Below, piece by piece: positions 38,242 to 46,121 of a stretch of 64,000 nt of DNA (the first letter of the stretch is position 1; each line of letters starts with the position of its first letter). The notes beneath the pieces were generated by a model. That model had not been told where the DNA came from. It searched no databases and saw nothing but the letters and a program-made list of their open reading frames with translations. Source of the stretch: Xylanibacillus composti (GTDB lineage: Bacteria; Bacillota; Bacilli; Paenibacillales; K13); contig NZ_BOVK01000011.1 of NCBI RefSeq assembly GCF_018403685.1, forward strand, positions 1-64,000. The letters are read 5' to 3'. Both the position numbers and the translations under genes were made by a program.

Positions 38242-38736
38242 TTATTCATTCACTGCATGCGGCTTGTCAAGCGGCGGCTTCTCCAGCGTGTCCCAGCCGT
38301 CTTCCTTAAGCATCTCGATCTGTGCTTCCAGGAGCGAACGGAAGCGAGTCCGGTAAATCGAAGCCTGCTTCTTCAGCTCTTCCATGTCCATCGCAATTTT
38401 TCGAGATTTCGCCAGCGCATCGTTAATGATGCGGTCTGCGTTCTTCTCCGCTTCTTTAATGATCAGCTGCGCTTCTTTCTTCGCGTTGTTCTTCACTTCG
38501 TCTGCCGTTTCCTGGGCGACAATGATCGTCTTGCTCAGCGTATCTTCAATTGTGGAGAAATGGTCCAGCTTCTCTTGAAGCGTTGCCACTTTCTCCTTCA
38601 GATCGTTGTTGTCGCGAATCAGCACCTCGAAATCCTTGATTACCTGATCCAGAAACTCGTTGACCTCGTCTTCATCGTAACCACGGAATCCGCGCGCGAA
38701 TTCTTTATTGTGAATGTCCAATGGCGTAAGCGGCAT
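38242..38736 (-). CDS. divIVA: cell division and polarity protein DivIVA
   Basis: This 164-residue coiled-coil protein starts with the membrane-curvature domain typical of DivIVA (MPLTPLDIHNKEFARGFRGY, then DEDEVNEFLDQVIKDFE), followed by a long coiled coil (about 35-145). DivIVA marks septa and poles and recruits Min or sporulation partners. AGGAGGTG precedes the ATG. It is the last gene of the ylm block and is followed by a strong terminator. Confidence 0.95.
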   Translation of the reverse strand: MPLTPLDIHNKEFARGFRGYDEDEVNEFLDQVIKDFEVLIRDNNDLKEKVATLQEKLDHFSTIEDTLSKTIIVAQETADEVKNNAKKEAQLIIKEAEKNADRIINDALAKSRKIAMDMEELKKQASIYRTRFRSLLEAQIEMLKEDGWDTLEKPPLDKPHAVNE

Positions 38737-38809
38737 TGGGGCACCTCCTGATCAAACTTGTTTTGGCTATGTTCTACCATTCGACAGGGTTAACTAAATT
38801 CCTGCAACC

Positions 38810-39604
38810 TTATACATATTTTCCGATTTTCACACGCATTCTGCCGCTTTTGGTCACGCCGTCAATCGACAGCACCTGGAACCGCCCGAAGCCCTTCAGC
38901 GAAACCACGTCCCCTTCTCGAAGCTGCACAGAAGGATTCTCCTCCACCTTCCAATTGACCTTGCAGCGACCTGCCTTAATCGGCTGCAGCACCTTTGCCC
39001 GGCTGACGCGAACGACATCACTTACAATGCCGTCCAGCCGCAGGGAAGCGACGGACAGGCTAAGCTCCTCGAGCTTCGTATCCACAGGCGCCAGCTGCTC
39101 GAGCGGAATTCGGTCCGCGGTAACGCTCAGCCGATGAACCTGATTCAGGTGAATGCGGATATAATCCGCCATCTCTTCCGCACAGAGCAGATGACAGCGG
39201 TCCGCGTGAAGATGAATGTCGCCAAGCTTGTCCCGCTTGATACCGAGTCCAAGCACTGCCCCGAGCACATCGCCATGATCAAGCTGGTCAAATTGCGGCT
39301 CAGGCGAAGCAATCGCCATGAGCGCAATGCCGAAATCGTCCTGCGTCGGCTGACGATAATCCTGCGCGATCCATGCACGCTTGCGCTCCGCCCGCTCCGC
39401 TCCGCCGAAAAAATCGACCGCAACATCGACGTTGCGGTTCGCCAGCGCAAGCACAATTTGAATTTGCCGAGGGTCCAAAAAGTCCGTCCGGACCGTTTCA
39501 TGCCGATCTCCGGCACGCTCCACCCACTCCTGTACACGATCTACAAAGTGGCGCTCGTCCGGGTGGAAGTGCTCGTAAATCGCATCGTTCGACTTGCTGC
39601 TCAT
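38810..39604 (-). CDS. ylmH: YlmH-family S4-domain RNA-binding protein
   Basis: The 264-residue protein has the YlmH N-terminal part (HFHPDERHFVDRVQEWVERA) and a C-terminal S4 domain (LRLDGIVSDVVRVSRAK, LREGDVVSLKGFGRFQV). In Bacillus, YlmH relatives act on stalled ribosome-peptidyl-tRNA complexes. Its ATG overlaps the ylmG stop (ATGA). Confidence 0.92.
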   Translation of the reverse strand: MSSKSNDAIYEHFHPDERHFVDRVQEWVERAGDRHETVRTDFLDPRQIQIVLALANRNVDVAVDFFGGAERAERKRAWIAQDYRQPTQDDFGIALMAIASPEPQFDQLDHGDVLGAVLGLGIKRDKLGDIHLHADRCHLLCAEEMADYIRIHLNQVHRLSVTADRIPLEQLAPVDTKLEELSLSVASLRLDGIVSDVVRVSRAKVLQPIKAGRCKVNWKVEENPSVQLREGDVVSLKGFGRFQVLSIDGVTKSGRMRVKIGKYV

Positions 39605-39867
39605 AGGAACATGCTCAAAATAGCAAATACACCGTATTGGATAAAGAACAGGGCAAACAGCGCCACAATCGGGGAAATGTCAATCATGCCGCCGATCGGA
39701 GGAATAACCTTGCGAAAAGGCGCAAGGTAGGGCTCGACAAATCTGCCCAACAATTCGCCAATAAAGCTTTCTCTCGCACTTGGTATCCAGGACAGCAAGA
39801 TATAGCCGATGATCATATAGCGGTATATCTGAAACAATGTGTCAACTAAACCATATATGGAACCCAA
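39601..39867 (-). CDS. ylmG: YggT/YlmG-family membrane protein
   Basis: The 88-residue protein has two hydrophobic segments (LFQIYRYMIIGYILLSWIP and IVALFALFFIQYGVFAI) around a conserved RFVEPYLAPFRKVIPPIGG loop, as in YggT/YlmG. It starts with TTG at 39867, chosen because AGGTGATAGCAG precedes it. It is thought to help division-site or membrane organisation; the exact role is unclear. Confidence 0.92.
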   Translation of the reverse strand: MGSIYGLVDTLFQIYRYMIIGYILLSWIPSARESFIGELLGRFVEPYLAPFRKVIPPIGGMIDISPIVALFALFFIQYGVFAILSMFL

Positions 39868-39874
39868 ACTGCTA

Positions 39875-40312
39875 TCACCTCGTATTTGTATGTTCTGTCT
39901 GGTCTGCCAGCATTTCTGTTATGGCACCGTGGATTTCAACGTTGTCCGGCGTACACAAGAAAATATTTGATCCCACCTTGGAAATAGAACCGCTCAAAGC
40001 ATAAACCGTCCCGCTTAAAAAATCGACAATTCTCAGAGCGATATCCGGCCGAACGCGCTGCAAATTAACCACACAGGGCCGACGCGAACGCAAGTGATCC
40101 GCGATCTCCTGCGTTTCCTCGTAGGAACGGGGCTCGCTCAGGACCAGACGAATGTTTTTTTGTGAATGTATGCTTACCACATTCCCTTTATTCTTCCTCT
40201 GTTCCTGCGGATACTCGTCTATCTCCTCTTCCTCCACAATTCGTTCACGGCGTACAACCTCTTCCTCCTCAGCCAGCCCTAAAAAATTCATGAATTTGTT
40301 CATGACGCCCAT
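39875..40312 (-). CDS. sepF: cell division protein SepF
   Basis: SepF binds the FtsZ C-terminal tail and the membrane. The 145-residue protein has the N-terminal amphipathic membrane helix (MNKFMNFLGLAEEEE), an acidic linker, and the SepF core (IRLVLSEPRSYEETQEIADH, PCVVNLQRVRPDIALRIVDF, GSNIFLCTPDNVEIHG). The ATG at 40312 is preceded by AAGGAGGGG; an earlier in-frame start would lie inside ylmE. Confidence 0.95.
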   Translation of the reverse strand: MGVMNKFMNFLGLAEEEEVVRRERIVEEEEIDEYPQEQRKNKGNVVSIHSQKNIRLVLSEPRSYEETQEIADHLRSRRPCVVNLQRVRPDIALRIVDFLSGTVYALSGSISKVGSNIFLCTPDNVEIHGAITEMLADQTEHTNTR

Positions 40313-40371
40313 CCTTTCCCCTCCTTTGCATCTGCGCGCCGATTCGCTAATCCCTCGGTCGCTCTCGTCGG

Positions 40372-41055
40372 CTATTCTCTGCCTACCAGTATGCTGCCCA
40401 ACCGAATCCAAGTAGCCCCTTCCTCAATGGCTATCTCGAAATCATTGGACATGCCCATGGACAATTCAGTCAATGGCTCGCGGGTCGCCGCTCGTCCGTT
40501 CAGCTCGTCGCGCAGCTCCCGCAATCCGCGAAAGACCGGACGCGTCTCTTCCGGATTCGCTTCATAGGGAGCCATCGTCATCAATCCCACTACATCCAGG
40601 TTGCGAAGCGAAGCAATTTCCCGCATAAAGGGCTCAACCTCCTCCGGCTGCAGCCCGTACTTGCTCTCTTCTCCGGATACATTCACTTGAACAAAACATC
40701 GCACGGTCATGTCCCCGGCTTCCGCCCGCTTGTCCAATTCCTTGGCCAGCGAGAGGCGGTCCAATGAATGGATGTATGTAAATCGTCCGATGACTTCCTT
40801 CACTTTGTTCGTCTGCAGATGTCCGATAAAATGCCAGGTCCCTCTGTCGCCCAGCGCCTCCCACTTGTCTCTCGCATCCTGCCAGCGGTTTTCGCCAATA
40901 TGTGCGAGACCGCAGTCCAACACTTGTCTGGCAGTTTCCAGCGACACATACTTCGTCACAGCGATGAGGTTCACATCCGCGCTACTGCGGCCGGATCTGG
41001 CACATGCCTGTTCGACAAGCCCGGAAACGTGTTCGACTCGATTTTGCAAATTCAA
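40372..41055 (-). CDS. ylmE: YggS/YlmE-family PLP homeostasis protein
   Basis: This 227-residue PLP-binding protein has the alanine-racemase-like barrel with the PLP Lys in IAVTKYVS. Typical segments are LAHIGENRWQDARDK, WHFIGHLQTNK, VNVSGEESKYG and LSMGMSNDFEIAIEEGAT. The family is non-enzymatic and keeps vitamin B6 and amino-acid pools in balance. The start is TTG at 41055, 2 bases after the pgeF stop, with AGGTGG upstream. Confidence 0.93.
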   Translation of the reverse strand: MNLQNRVEHVSGLVEQACARSGRSSADVNLIAVTKYVSLETARQVLDCGLAHIGENRWQDARDKWEALGDRGTWHFIGHLQTNKVKEVIGRFTYIHSLDRLSLAKELDKRAEAGDMTVRCFVQVNVSGEESKYGLQPEEVEPFMREIASLRNLDVVGLMTMAPYEANPEETRPVFRGLRELRDELNGRAATREPLTELSMGMSNDFEIAIEEGATWIRLGSILVGRE

Positions 41056-41057
41056 CG

Positions 41058-41945
41058 CTAGTCTGCCACCTCTTCCTTCAAGCCGATCCAGCTCACCATG
41101 CGGCCAGTTTTGCCTTTTTCCTTGCGATGGGAGTAAAACAAGTCTGTGCGACAGCTGGTGCAGTATCGGCTTATTTCGATACTTGTCGGCTGAATTCCTG
41201 CTTTTATCATAATCTGTCGGTTGATTTCTTTCAAGTCGGCGACATAACGGCCGTCATTCCCGGCCTTTAATCCGACGCCAGGATTCTCCCATTCCATCTT
41301 GCTATCCGCCACAGCTGCCTCCCCTGCCAAGGCTGCAGCCAGCCGGGACGCCACTTCGCCGTCAATCTCGTAGCAACAGCCGCCGATGGACGGCCCAATC
41401 GCTGCATATAGCGACTCCGGCGCGCAGTCGAATTGATCCTGCAGGACGCGAATGGTTTCTTCTGCGATACGCAGCGCTGTGCCCTTCCAGCCCGCATGTG
41501 CCAGCGCTACTGTCCTGCTGGCAGGGTGAACGAAATAAAGGGGCACGCAGTCCGCATAAAAAGAAGCCAGCATGACGCCCGGCACATTGGTTACCAGCGC
41601 ATCGGCATCCGGGATTGCGTCGGACCGGTCATTCCTGCCCTTGCCTCTGTCCCCGGCACGAACCAGATAAACGTTCGAGCCGTGAACCTGTTCCGCACAT
41701 GTCCAGTCCTCGAATGCAAAGCCCGCTAGGGAAGCGATAATCCGGCGGTTGGTTCGGACATGTCCGGCATCGTCACCCACATGCAAGCCTCCATTCAAGC
41801 TGTCATAAGGGGCTTCGCTGACGCCTCCGATTCTCGTAGTAAATCCTGCGCGGATCTCCGGAAACTGTCTGCGCCAAGACTCTATCGTAAGCATGGCAGC
41901 AGCTTGTCCGTTCTCCATCCGGATAAAAGGCTCCATCTCCATCAT
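41058..41945 (-). CDS. pgeF: peptidoglycan editing factor / multicopper-type DUF152 protein
   Basis: The 295-residue protein (YlmD/YfiH family) carries the metal-site pattern YADCVPLYFVHPASRTVALAHAGWKGTA split over two clusters, with further CAEQVHGSNV and IGPSIGGCCYEID segments. In E. coli the relative PgeF removes wrong amino acids from muropeptide precursors; some members act as purine nucleosidases. GGGAG precedes the ATG at 41945 (41942 also possible). A tandem hairpin array lies between it and ylmC. Confidence 0.88.
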   Translation of the reverse strand: MMEMEPFIRMENGQAAAMLTIESWRRQFPEIRAGFTTRIGGVSEAPYDSLNGGLHVGDDAGHVRTNRRIIASLAGFAFEDWTCAEQVHGSNVYLVRAGDRGKGRNDRSDAIPDADALVTNVPGVMLASFYADCVPLYFVHPASRTVALAHAGWKGTALRIAEETIRVLQDQFDCAPESLYAAIGPSIGGCCYEIDGEVASRLAAALAGEAAVADSKMEWENPGVGLKAGNDGRYVADLKEINRQIMIKAGIQPTSIEISRYCTSCRTDLFYSHRKEKGKTGRMVSWIGLKEEVAD

Positions 41946-41989
41946 TCGACTCCCTTCTTTCCCAGTGTATCATAGAAAGGGGCGTGGGG

Positions 41990-42177
41990 CACGGATCATA
42001 ACGCAGGTCACTATTCCCTAGTTATGATCGCGTGGACACGGATCATCATATTGGTTCATGCTCCCTAGTTATGATCGCTTGGACTCGGATCATCATATTG
42101 GTCCGTGCTCCCTTATTATGATCACTTGGACTCGGATCATCATATTGGTCCGTGCTCCCTTATTATGATCGCGCCTC
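41990..42177 (+). repeat. four tandem 47-bp hairpin-forming units
   Basis: Units at 41990-42036, 42037-42083, 42084-42130 and 42131-42177 are each exactly 47 bases, built on GGATCATCATATTGG and TTATGATCGC. At the junctions ATGATC and GATCAT are inverted, with CGTG-GA-CACG inside at the first junction and a weaker core at later ones. No coding frame is supported. The array fills the gap between pgeF and ylmC. Confidence 0.9.
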
Positions 42178-42187
42178 GTCCCCTCAC

Positions 42188-42493
42188 TTATTGGTTCGTT
42201 TTGTAAGCCCGGTATACGTCCGTCCCTGTCTCATGCTCCTCCGGGTTTCTGTACATGCGCGAATCGTCGAGCTTGACGAGCACGACATCCATTCCGATTT
42301 TGACAATGCTGCGCCACGGAATCACAACCTCGCTCGCACTGCCAAAAAGCCCGAAAAATTTGCCGGTGCTCGGCACCACTATCGATTCGATCCGCCCTTG
42401 CCTCAAGTCGAGCTCCAAGTCGGATATTTGCCCCAGTTTTTTTCCGTCCACGATATTGATGACGTCCTTCGTCTGAAAATCAGATATTTTCAT
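42188..42493 (-). CDS. ylmC: YlmC/YmxH-family sporulation protein (PRC-barrel)
   Basis: The 101-residue protein has a PRC-barrel-like fold (MKISDFQTKDVINIVDGKKL, then LGQISDLELDLRQGRIESIV and ASEVVIPWRSIVKIGMDVVL). YlmC/YmxH proteins belong to sporulation regulons in Bacilli; the molecular role is unknown. It follows sigG in the usual order, although a long intergenic region with a terminator separates them here. Confidence 0.9.
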   Translation of the reverse strand: MKISDFQTKDVINIVDGKKLGQISDLELDLRQGRIESIVVPSTGKFFGLFGSASEVVIPWRSIVKIGMDVVLVKLDDSRMYRNPEEHETGTDVYRAYKTNQ

Positions 42494-42803
42494 GCCGAAT
42501 CACCACACGGTTAAAGTAAGTGCTACTCTTACTATATGTGCCCGCCCAGCAAAAGTGTCATGAAAATATCCTGCCTCAAGTATTCAAGCTCCGCAGTTAA
42601 TCCCCGCACCTTGCCAGAGCCTAAGGAGCTGCCCCGTACAACTGAGCTTACTGGCGAATTTTGCCCCTGTTACGTTGCCATGTTCCCTCTGTAAGGATAT
42701 GCGGTCAGTGAGAGTCGGTAACAGGCGATTAATGATACTCCTTCGCTAAATTAATAGTAGTTCTTTACCTTCTTTAGCGCGATCATCTCCGTTTTTCAGC
42801 GAT
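42494..42803. other. intergenic stretch upstream of ylmC
   Basis: I see no gene. Short motifs TTAATAGTAG and ATTAATGATAC near 42735-42765 echo the dispersed palindromic element whose core follows at 42804. The ylmC promoter should be here but no clear sigma-A pair is visible. Confidence 0.5.
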
Positions 42804-42936
42804 TTATTACCCATTTACCAATAAGTATGAAGCACACTTCCACTAAGTATGGCAGTTAAGTAATAAATAAGCGGAATCCGTCCGAGAACAAGAGAAACTA
42901 TGAGTTTCCTACCACAAATAAATGATATTGGGTAAT
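42804..42936 (+). repeat. dispersed palindromic intergenic element, copy C (diverged)
   Basis: The 71-nt core (42804-42874) starts TTATTACCCATTTACCA and ends AATAAATAAGCGG, with the centre GAAG-CACA-CTTC. It keeps the ends and centre of copies A and B but differs in the arms. As in the others, CCTACCA and AAATAAATGATA follow about 40-50 bases later. Orientation is the same as the other copies. Confidence 0.6.
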
Positions 42937-42989
42937 AACCAGGCTCGCTCATTCCGGCAACGCGGGGAAATACGAATTCGAACGCCCCC

Positions 42990-43030
42990 TAAATAAAAAA
43001 ACAACCAGACTTAGCCGCCTAAGTCTGGTT
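42990..43030 (-). terminator. terminator of sigG
   Basis: AACCAGACTTAG (43003-43014) and CTAAGTCTGGTT (43019-43030) form a perfect 12-bp stem with a CCGC loop, 18 bases after the sigG stop. On the minus strand it is followed by GTTTTTTTATTT. Confidence 0.95.
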
Positions 43031-43048
43031 CGCTGTTCTTTCCCTGCA

Positions 43049-43837
43049 TCAAGTTGTCGTTTTTACATGCTTCTGCATCTGATTGATTGCGGATTTTTCA
43101 AGTCTCGATACCTGCGCTTGCGAGATGCCGATCTCATCCGCTACCTCCATCTGCGTCTTGCCTTCAAAGAAGCGCATGGATAAAATCATCTTCTCCCGAT
43201 TGCCCAGCTTGGTCATCGCTTCGCGCAGCGCTATCTCTTCAATCCAGCTAATATCCTTGTTTTTGTCGTCGCTAATCTGATCCATCACGTAGATCGGGTC
43301 GCCGCCGTCATGATAGATCGGCTCAAACAAGGAAACCGGGTCTTGAATGGCGTCCAATGCAAATACGACGTCCTCCTTAGGCACATTCAGCGCTTCGGAT
43401 ATTTCCAGAATCGTTGGTTCCCTGGAATGCTTGTTCGTCAAGTTGTCTCTTACCTGCAGCGCTTTATAAGCAATGTCGCGCAGCGAGCGCGATACGCGGA
43501 TGGGGTTGTTGTCCCGCAGGTAACGGCGGATTTCACCGATAATCATCGGTACTGCATATGTAGAGAACCGCACGTTTTGGCTTAAATCAAAGTTGTCAAT
43601 GGCTTTCATTAACCCAATGCACCCAACCTGGAACAGGTCGTCTACATATTCGCCCCTGTTGTTAAATCGCTGGATGACACTGAGGACGAGGCGCAGGTTG
43701 CCATTTACAAGTTTTTCTCGCGCTGCCGACTCATTGTGGGTCTGCAGGTCCACGAATAATTCACGCATCTCCGCATTCGTTAGCACCGGCAGCTTGGAAG
43801 TATCCACTCCGCAGATTTCGACTTTGTTTCGGGTCAT
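43049..43837 (-). CDS. sigG: RNA polymerase sigma factor SigG
   Basis: SigG directs late forespore transcription. The 262-residue protein has region 2 (NGNLRLVLSVIQRFNNRGEY, FQVGCIGLMKAIDNFDL, RFSTYAVPMIIGEIRRYLRD), region 3, and the region 4 helix-turn-helix (QMEVADEIGISQAQVSRLEK). The N-terminal VEICGVDTSKLPVLTN is typical of SigG and distinguishes it from SigF. I chose the ATG at 43837, with GGGAGG upstream, over one at 43855. It has its own terminator and a candidate forespore promoter. Confidence 0.97.
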   Translation of the reverse strand: MTRNKVEICGVDTSKLPVLTNAEMRELFVDLQTHNESAAREKLVNGNLRLVLSVIQRFNNRGEYVDDLFQVGCIGLMKAIDNFDLSQNVRFSTYAVPMIIGEIRRYLRDNNPIRVSRSLRDIAYKALQVRDNLTNKHSREPTILEISEALNVPKEDVVFALDAIQDPVSLFEPIYHDGGDPIYVMDQISDDKNKDISWIEEIALREAMTKLGNREKMILSMRFFEGKTQMEVADEIGISQAQVSRLEKSAINQMQKHVKTTT

Positions 43838-43872
43838 TATGTGATTACCTCCCATGGAGAAACATTACTGTA

Positions 43873-43901
43873 CAGTATCTCCTTGGGATGGTGTTTTATT
43901 C
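43873..43901 (-). promoter_or_regulatory. candidate forespore (sigma-F/sigma-G type) promoter of sigG
   Basis: GAATA (43897-43901) matches the -35 pattern GNATR and GATACTG (43873-43879) is near the sigma-G -10 CATNNTA; the spacer is 17 bases. It lies 36 bases upstream of the ATG. A perfect 12-bp palindrome TACTGTACAGTA (43866-43877) overlaps the -10. Confidence 0.4.
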
Positions 43902-44018
43902 TTGCCGCATGGTCCCGGCCCAAGCTTGCAAAACCGCGTAGCCGCGGGCTTTTTTCACTTCTGCCTCGCTGCGGATGAAAACGCTGTCTGCCAAGCCGCA
44001 CGCGGCCTGCAAGCACCT

Positions 44019-44741
44019 TCAGACCATTTTGTTAAATTCTTTTCGCAACCGCTTAATTATTCTTTTCTCCAACCGCGAAATATAGGATTGGGAAATGCCA
44101 AGCATATCAGCCACATCCTTCTGCGTCTTTTCCTCTCCGTCCTGCAAGCCGAAGCGCAGCTCCATAATCGTGCGTTCGCGCTCTGAAAGCTTATCCAGCG
44201 CCTTCAGCAGCAGCTTGCGGTCAACCTGCTCTTCAATATTGCGATAGATGATGTCATTTTCCGTCCCCAGTACGTCGGACAATAGAAGCTCATTGCCGTC
44301 CCAATCGATGTTCAGCGGCTCGTCAAACGAAACCTCTGTACGAATTTTGTTGTTGCGGCGCAAATACATGAGGATCTCATTCTCAATGCAGCGCGATGCG
44401 TAAGTAGCCAGCTTGATTTTCTTTTGCGGGTCGAATGTATTGACAGCCTTGATCAGACCGATAGCCCCGATGGATACCAAATCTTCGATATTGATGCCCG
44501 TGTTTTCAAATTTGCGTGCGATGTATACGACCAGCCGTAAATTTCGCTCGATCAACATGGCGCGAATGGCAGCGTCCCCAGATGGGAGCTTCTCCAGCAA
44601 ATATTCTTCTTCTTCGCGACTGAGTGGAGGCGGAAGCGCTTCACTGCCGCCGATATAATAAATTTCTTCACTTTTCAGACCGAGCAAAAACAGCAGCCGG
44701 TAGTAAAAAAGTTGCATGACCAGTTTCCATTTCACATACAT
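44019..44741 (-). CDS. sigE: RNA polymerase sigma factor SigE precursor
   Basis: SigE drives early mother-cell transcription and is made as an inactive membrane-bound precursor. The 240-residue protein keeps the pro-sequence ([20 protein letters not shown]) and the processing region [20 protein letters not shown]. Region 2 ([20 protein letters not shown]) and region 4 ([20 protein letters not shown], ending [11 protein letters not shown]) are almost as in Bacillus. The ATG at 44741 has AGGAGG upstream and lies 19 bases past the spoIIGA stop, so protease and substrate are co-expressed. Confidence 0.97.
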   Translation of the reverse strand: MYVKWKLVMQLFYYRLLFLLGLKSEEIYYIGGSEALPPPLSREEEEYLLEKLPSGDAAIRAMLIERNLRLVVYIARKFENTGINIEDLVSIGAIGLIKAVNTFDPQKKIKLATYASRCIENEILMYLRRNNKIRTEVSFDEPLNIDWDGNELLLSDVLGTENDIIYRNIEEQVDRKLLLKALDKLSERERTIMELRFGLQDGEEKTQKDVADMLGISQSYISRLEKRIIKRLRKEFNKMV

Positions 44742-44760
44742 CGCTTCGAATAACCTCCTG

Positions 44761-45795
44761 CTATGATTTGCTTTGTCCGGCGCCTTGCATCGCAACTACG
44801 CCTGCTCGCCCTGAGGCCGGCTGATCCGCCTGCCGGGCCATATCCGGATGGATAATGGCATGGTAAGTGCCGTCGGAGCTGATTGCTTCTCCCTTCAGCC
44901 CAACCAGTGCCTTCGTTGTCGTCATCGGCACTGCGTCTTCAAGCACGACTGTCACGTGATCCGGCTTGATAGCCAGCATAAAACGGGTGCCCGCCTGAAT
45001 CCCCCGGTAAGGAACAAAACGGATCCGAGACTGCAGCATCTGGCGGAACGCTTCATCCTCTTGGTTCTGGCACGGGCTCCCTGCATTCCCGGGCGGCGGC
45101 TCTTCTTCATCCAAGATGCTATCCGCCTTGCCGTTCCTTACGGCTTCGAGCCACGATGAGGGCAAAAGCCCCTGCCATAAATCGGCCTGCATGACCATGA
45201 CCGGCGTTCTCGTCAACGGTTCGTACAGGCGATTTCCGGTGTCGATCAGACCTCTGCAGCGGATCGTCCTTCCCCCGACACGCACTTCCACATCCGCTTG
45301 AAATTGCGAGATTCGTTCACTCTGACTCGCTGTTGCGACTACAGTGCGAAACAGCCAAATGCTAGCCGGAATGCCGAAAATAATGAGTGCGAGGCCAACC
45401 TGCAAAGTAAATTGCAAGCCGCCTGATTGGGCAAATGCCAAGCTGCGGAGTACCTCTACGGAATCCAGCAGCATATAGTGCACAGCAAATAAAGTGCCGG
45501 CTGCCGCAAAATGCACCACATAAAAAGCGGCCAAATTGCGTACATAATGCTGTAGGCTTCCAAATCCGAAGGCGATCCACACCATCATTAACGACACACA
45601 GGTTTTCACCAGAAAAGTGAACAGCACTTGAGCGCCCGGCATAAACAGCACCAAGACATAAGCCGCGCCTAGCGCTGATGCTGCCGCCATGCGCCACAGT
45701 TTCAGATGAACGCGGCGGGTCCATGCGGTCGCCTGAATCAGCGCCGCATCGATGACGAAGTTGCTCAGGAAAACGAGATCGATATAAACGGTCAC
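44761..45795 (-). CDS. spoIIGA: SigE-processing aspartic protease SpoIIGA
   Basis: SpoIIGA sits in the sporulation septum and cleaves pro-SigE after the SpoIIR signal. The 344-residue protein has five N-terminal membrane segments (starting [20 protein letters not shown]) and a C-terminal aspartic-protease domain with the catalytic motif [16 protein letters not shown]. It starts with GTG at 45795, chosen because AAAGGGG precedes it. The C-terminus has a Pro/Glu-rich insertion ([11 protein letters not shown]). A Spo0A-type promoter lies upstream. Confidence 0.93.
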   Translation of the reverse strand: MTVYIDLVFLSNFVIDAALIQATAWTRRVHLKLWRMAAASALGAAYVLVLFMPGAQVLFTFLVKTCVSLMMVWIAFGFGSLQHYVRNLAAFYVVHFAAAGTLFAVHYMLLDSVEVLRSLAFAQSGGLQFTLQVGLALIIFGIPASIWLFRTVVATASQSERISQFQADVEVRVGGRTIRCRGLIDTGNRLYEPLTRTPVMVMQADLWQGLLPSSWLEAVRNGKADSILDEEEPPPGNAGSPCQNQEDEAFRQMLQSRIRFVPYRGIQAGTRFMLAIKPDHVTVVLEDAVPMTTTKALVGLKGEAISSDGTYHAIIHPDMARQADQPASGRAGVVAMQGAGQSKS

Positions 45796-45916
45796 GATCT
45801 CTTCCCCTTTCCTTGCTGCGGCGGCCGCGCCTCCACAGAGCACGCAAAAGCTCTCGGCAAGCATGGCCCGCAGCGGATTGAGGAGCTTGCCTTACATTGC
45901 TCCTGCTGTGATTCCC

Positions 45917-45983
45917 AGTATAGTTAATCCATATTCCAAAGTCTGTCTAAACTTGACTGTCGATCCGTTCTTTTTTTGTCGAG
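45917..45983 (-). promoter_or_regulatory. Spo0A-type promoter of the spoIIG operon
   Basis: TATACT (45917-45922) and TAGACA (45944-45949) are 21 bases apart on the minus strand, an abnormally long spacer like the one in the Bacillus spoIIG promoter. Three boxes one mismatch from the Spo0A site TGTCGAA lie over and upstream of the -35, on the plus strand: TGTCTAA (45944-45950), TGTCGAT (45958-45964) and TGTCGAG (45977-45983). Confidence 0.75.
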
Positions 45984-46035
45984 AAGCCATCCACAAAATT
46001 TGAAATCCTTCCGAAACCCGACCACTTGTCCACGC

Positions 46036-46093
46036 AAAAAAGAGGAGCCGTCGCGATAGTCGAACGCTTCGACAATCGGGACAGCTCCCCTTC
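46036..46093 (-). terminator. terminator of ftsZ
   Basis: A long interrupted stem pairs GAGGAGCCGTC (from 46042) with GACAGCTCCCC (to about 46090), with GTCGAA / TTCGAC nearer the loop. On the minus strand it is followed by TTTTTTGC. It lies about 32 bases after the ftsZ stop and separates division genes from spoIIG. Confidence 0.9.
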
Positions 46094-46121
46094 TATTCTG
46101 GTTTATTGTTATGTTTTATTT

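Noticed and set aside
41990-42177. CRISPR-like array near pgeF
   Set aside because: Four head-to-tail 47-base units without spacers; this is a tandem repeat.
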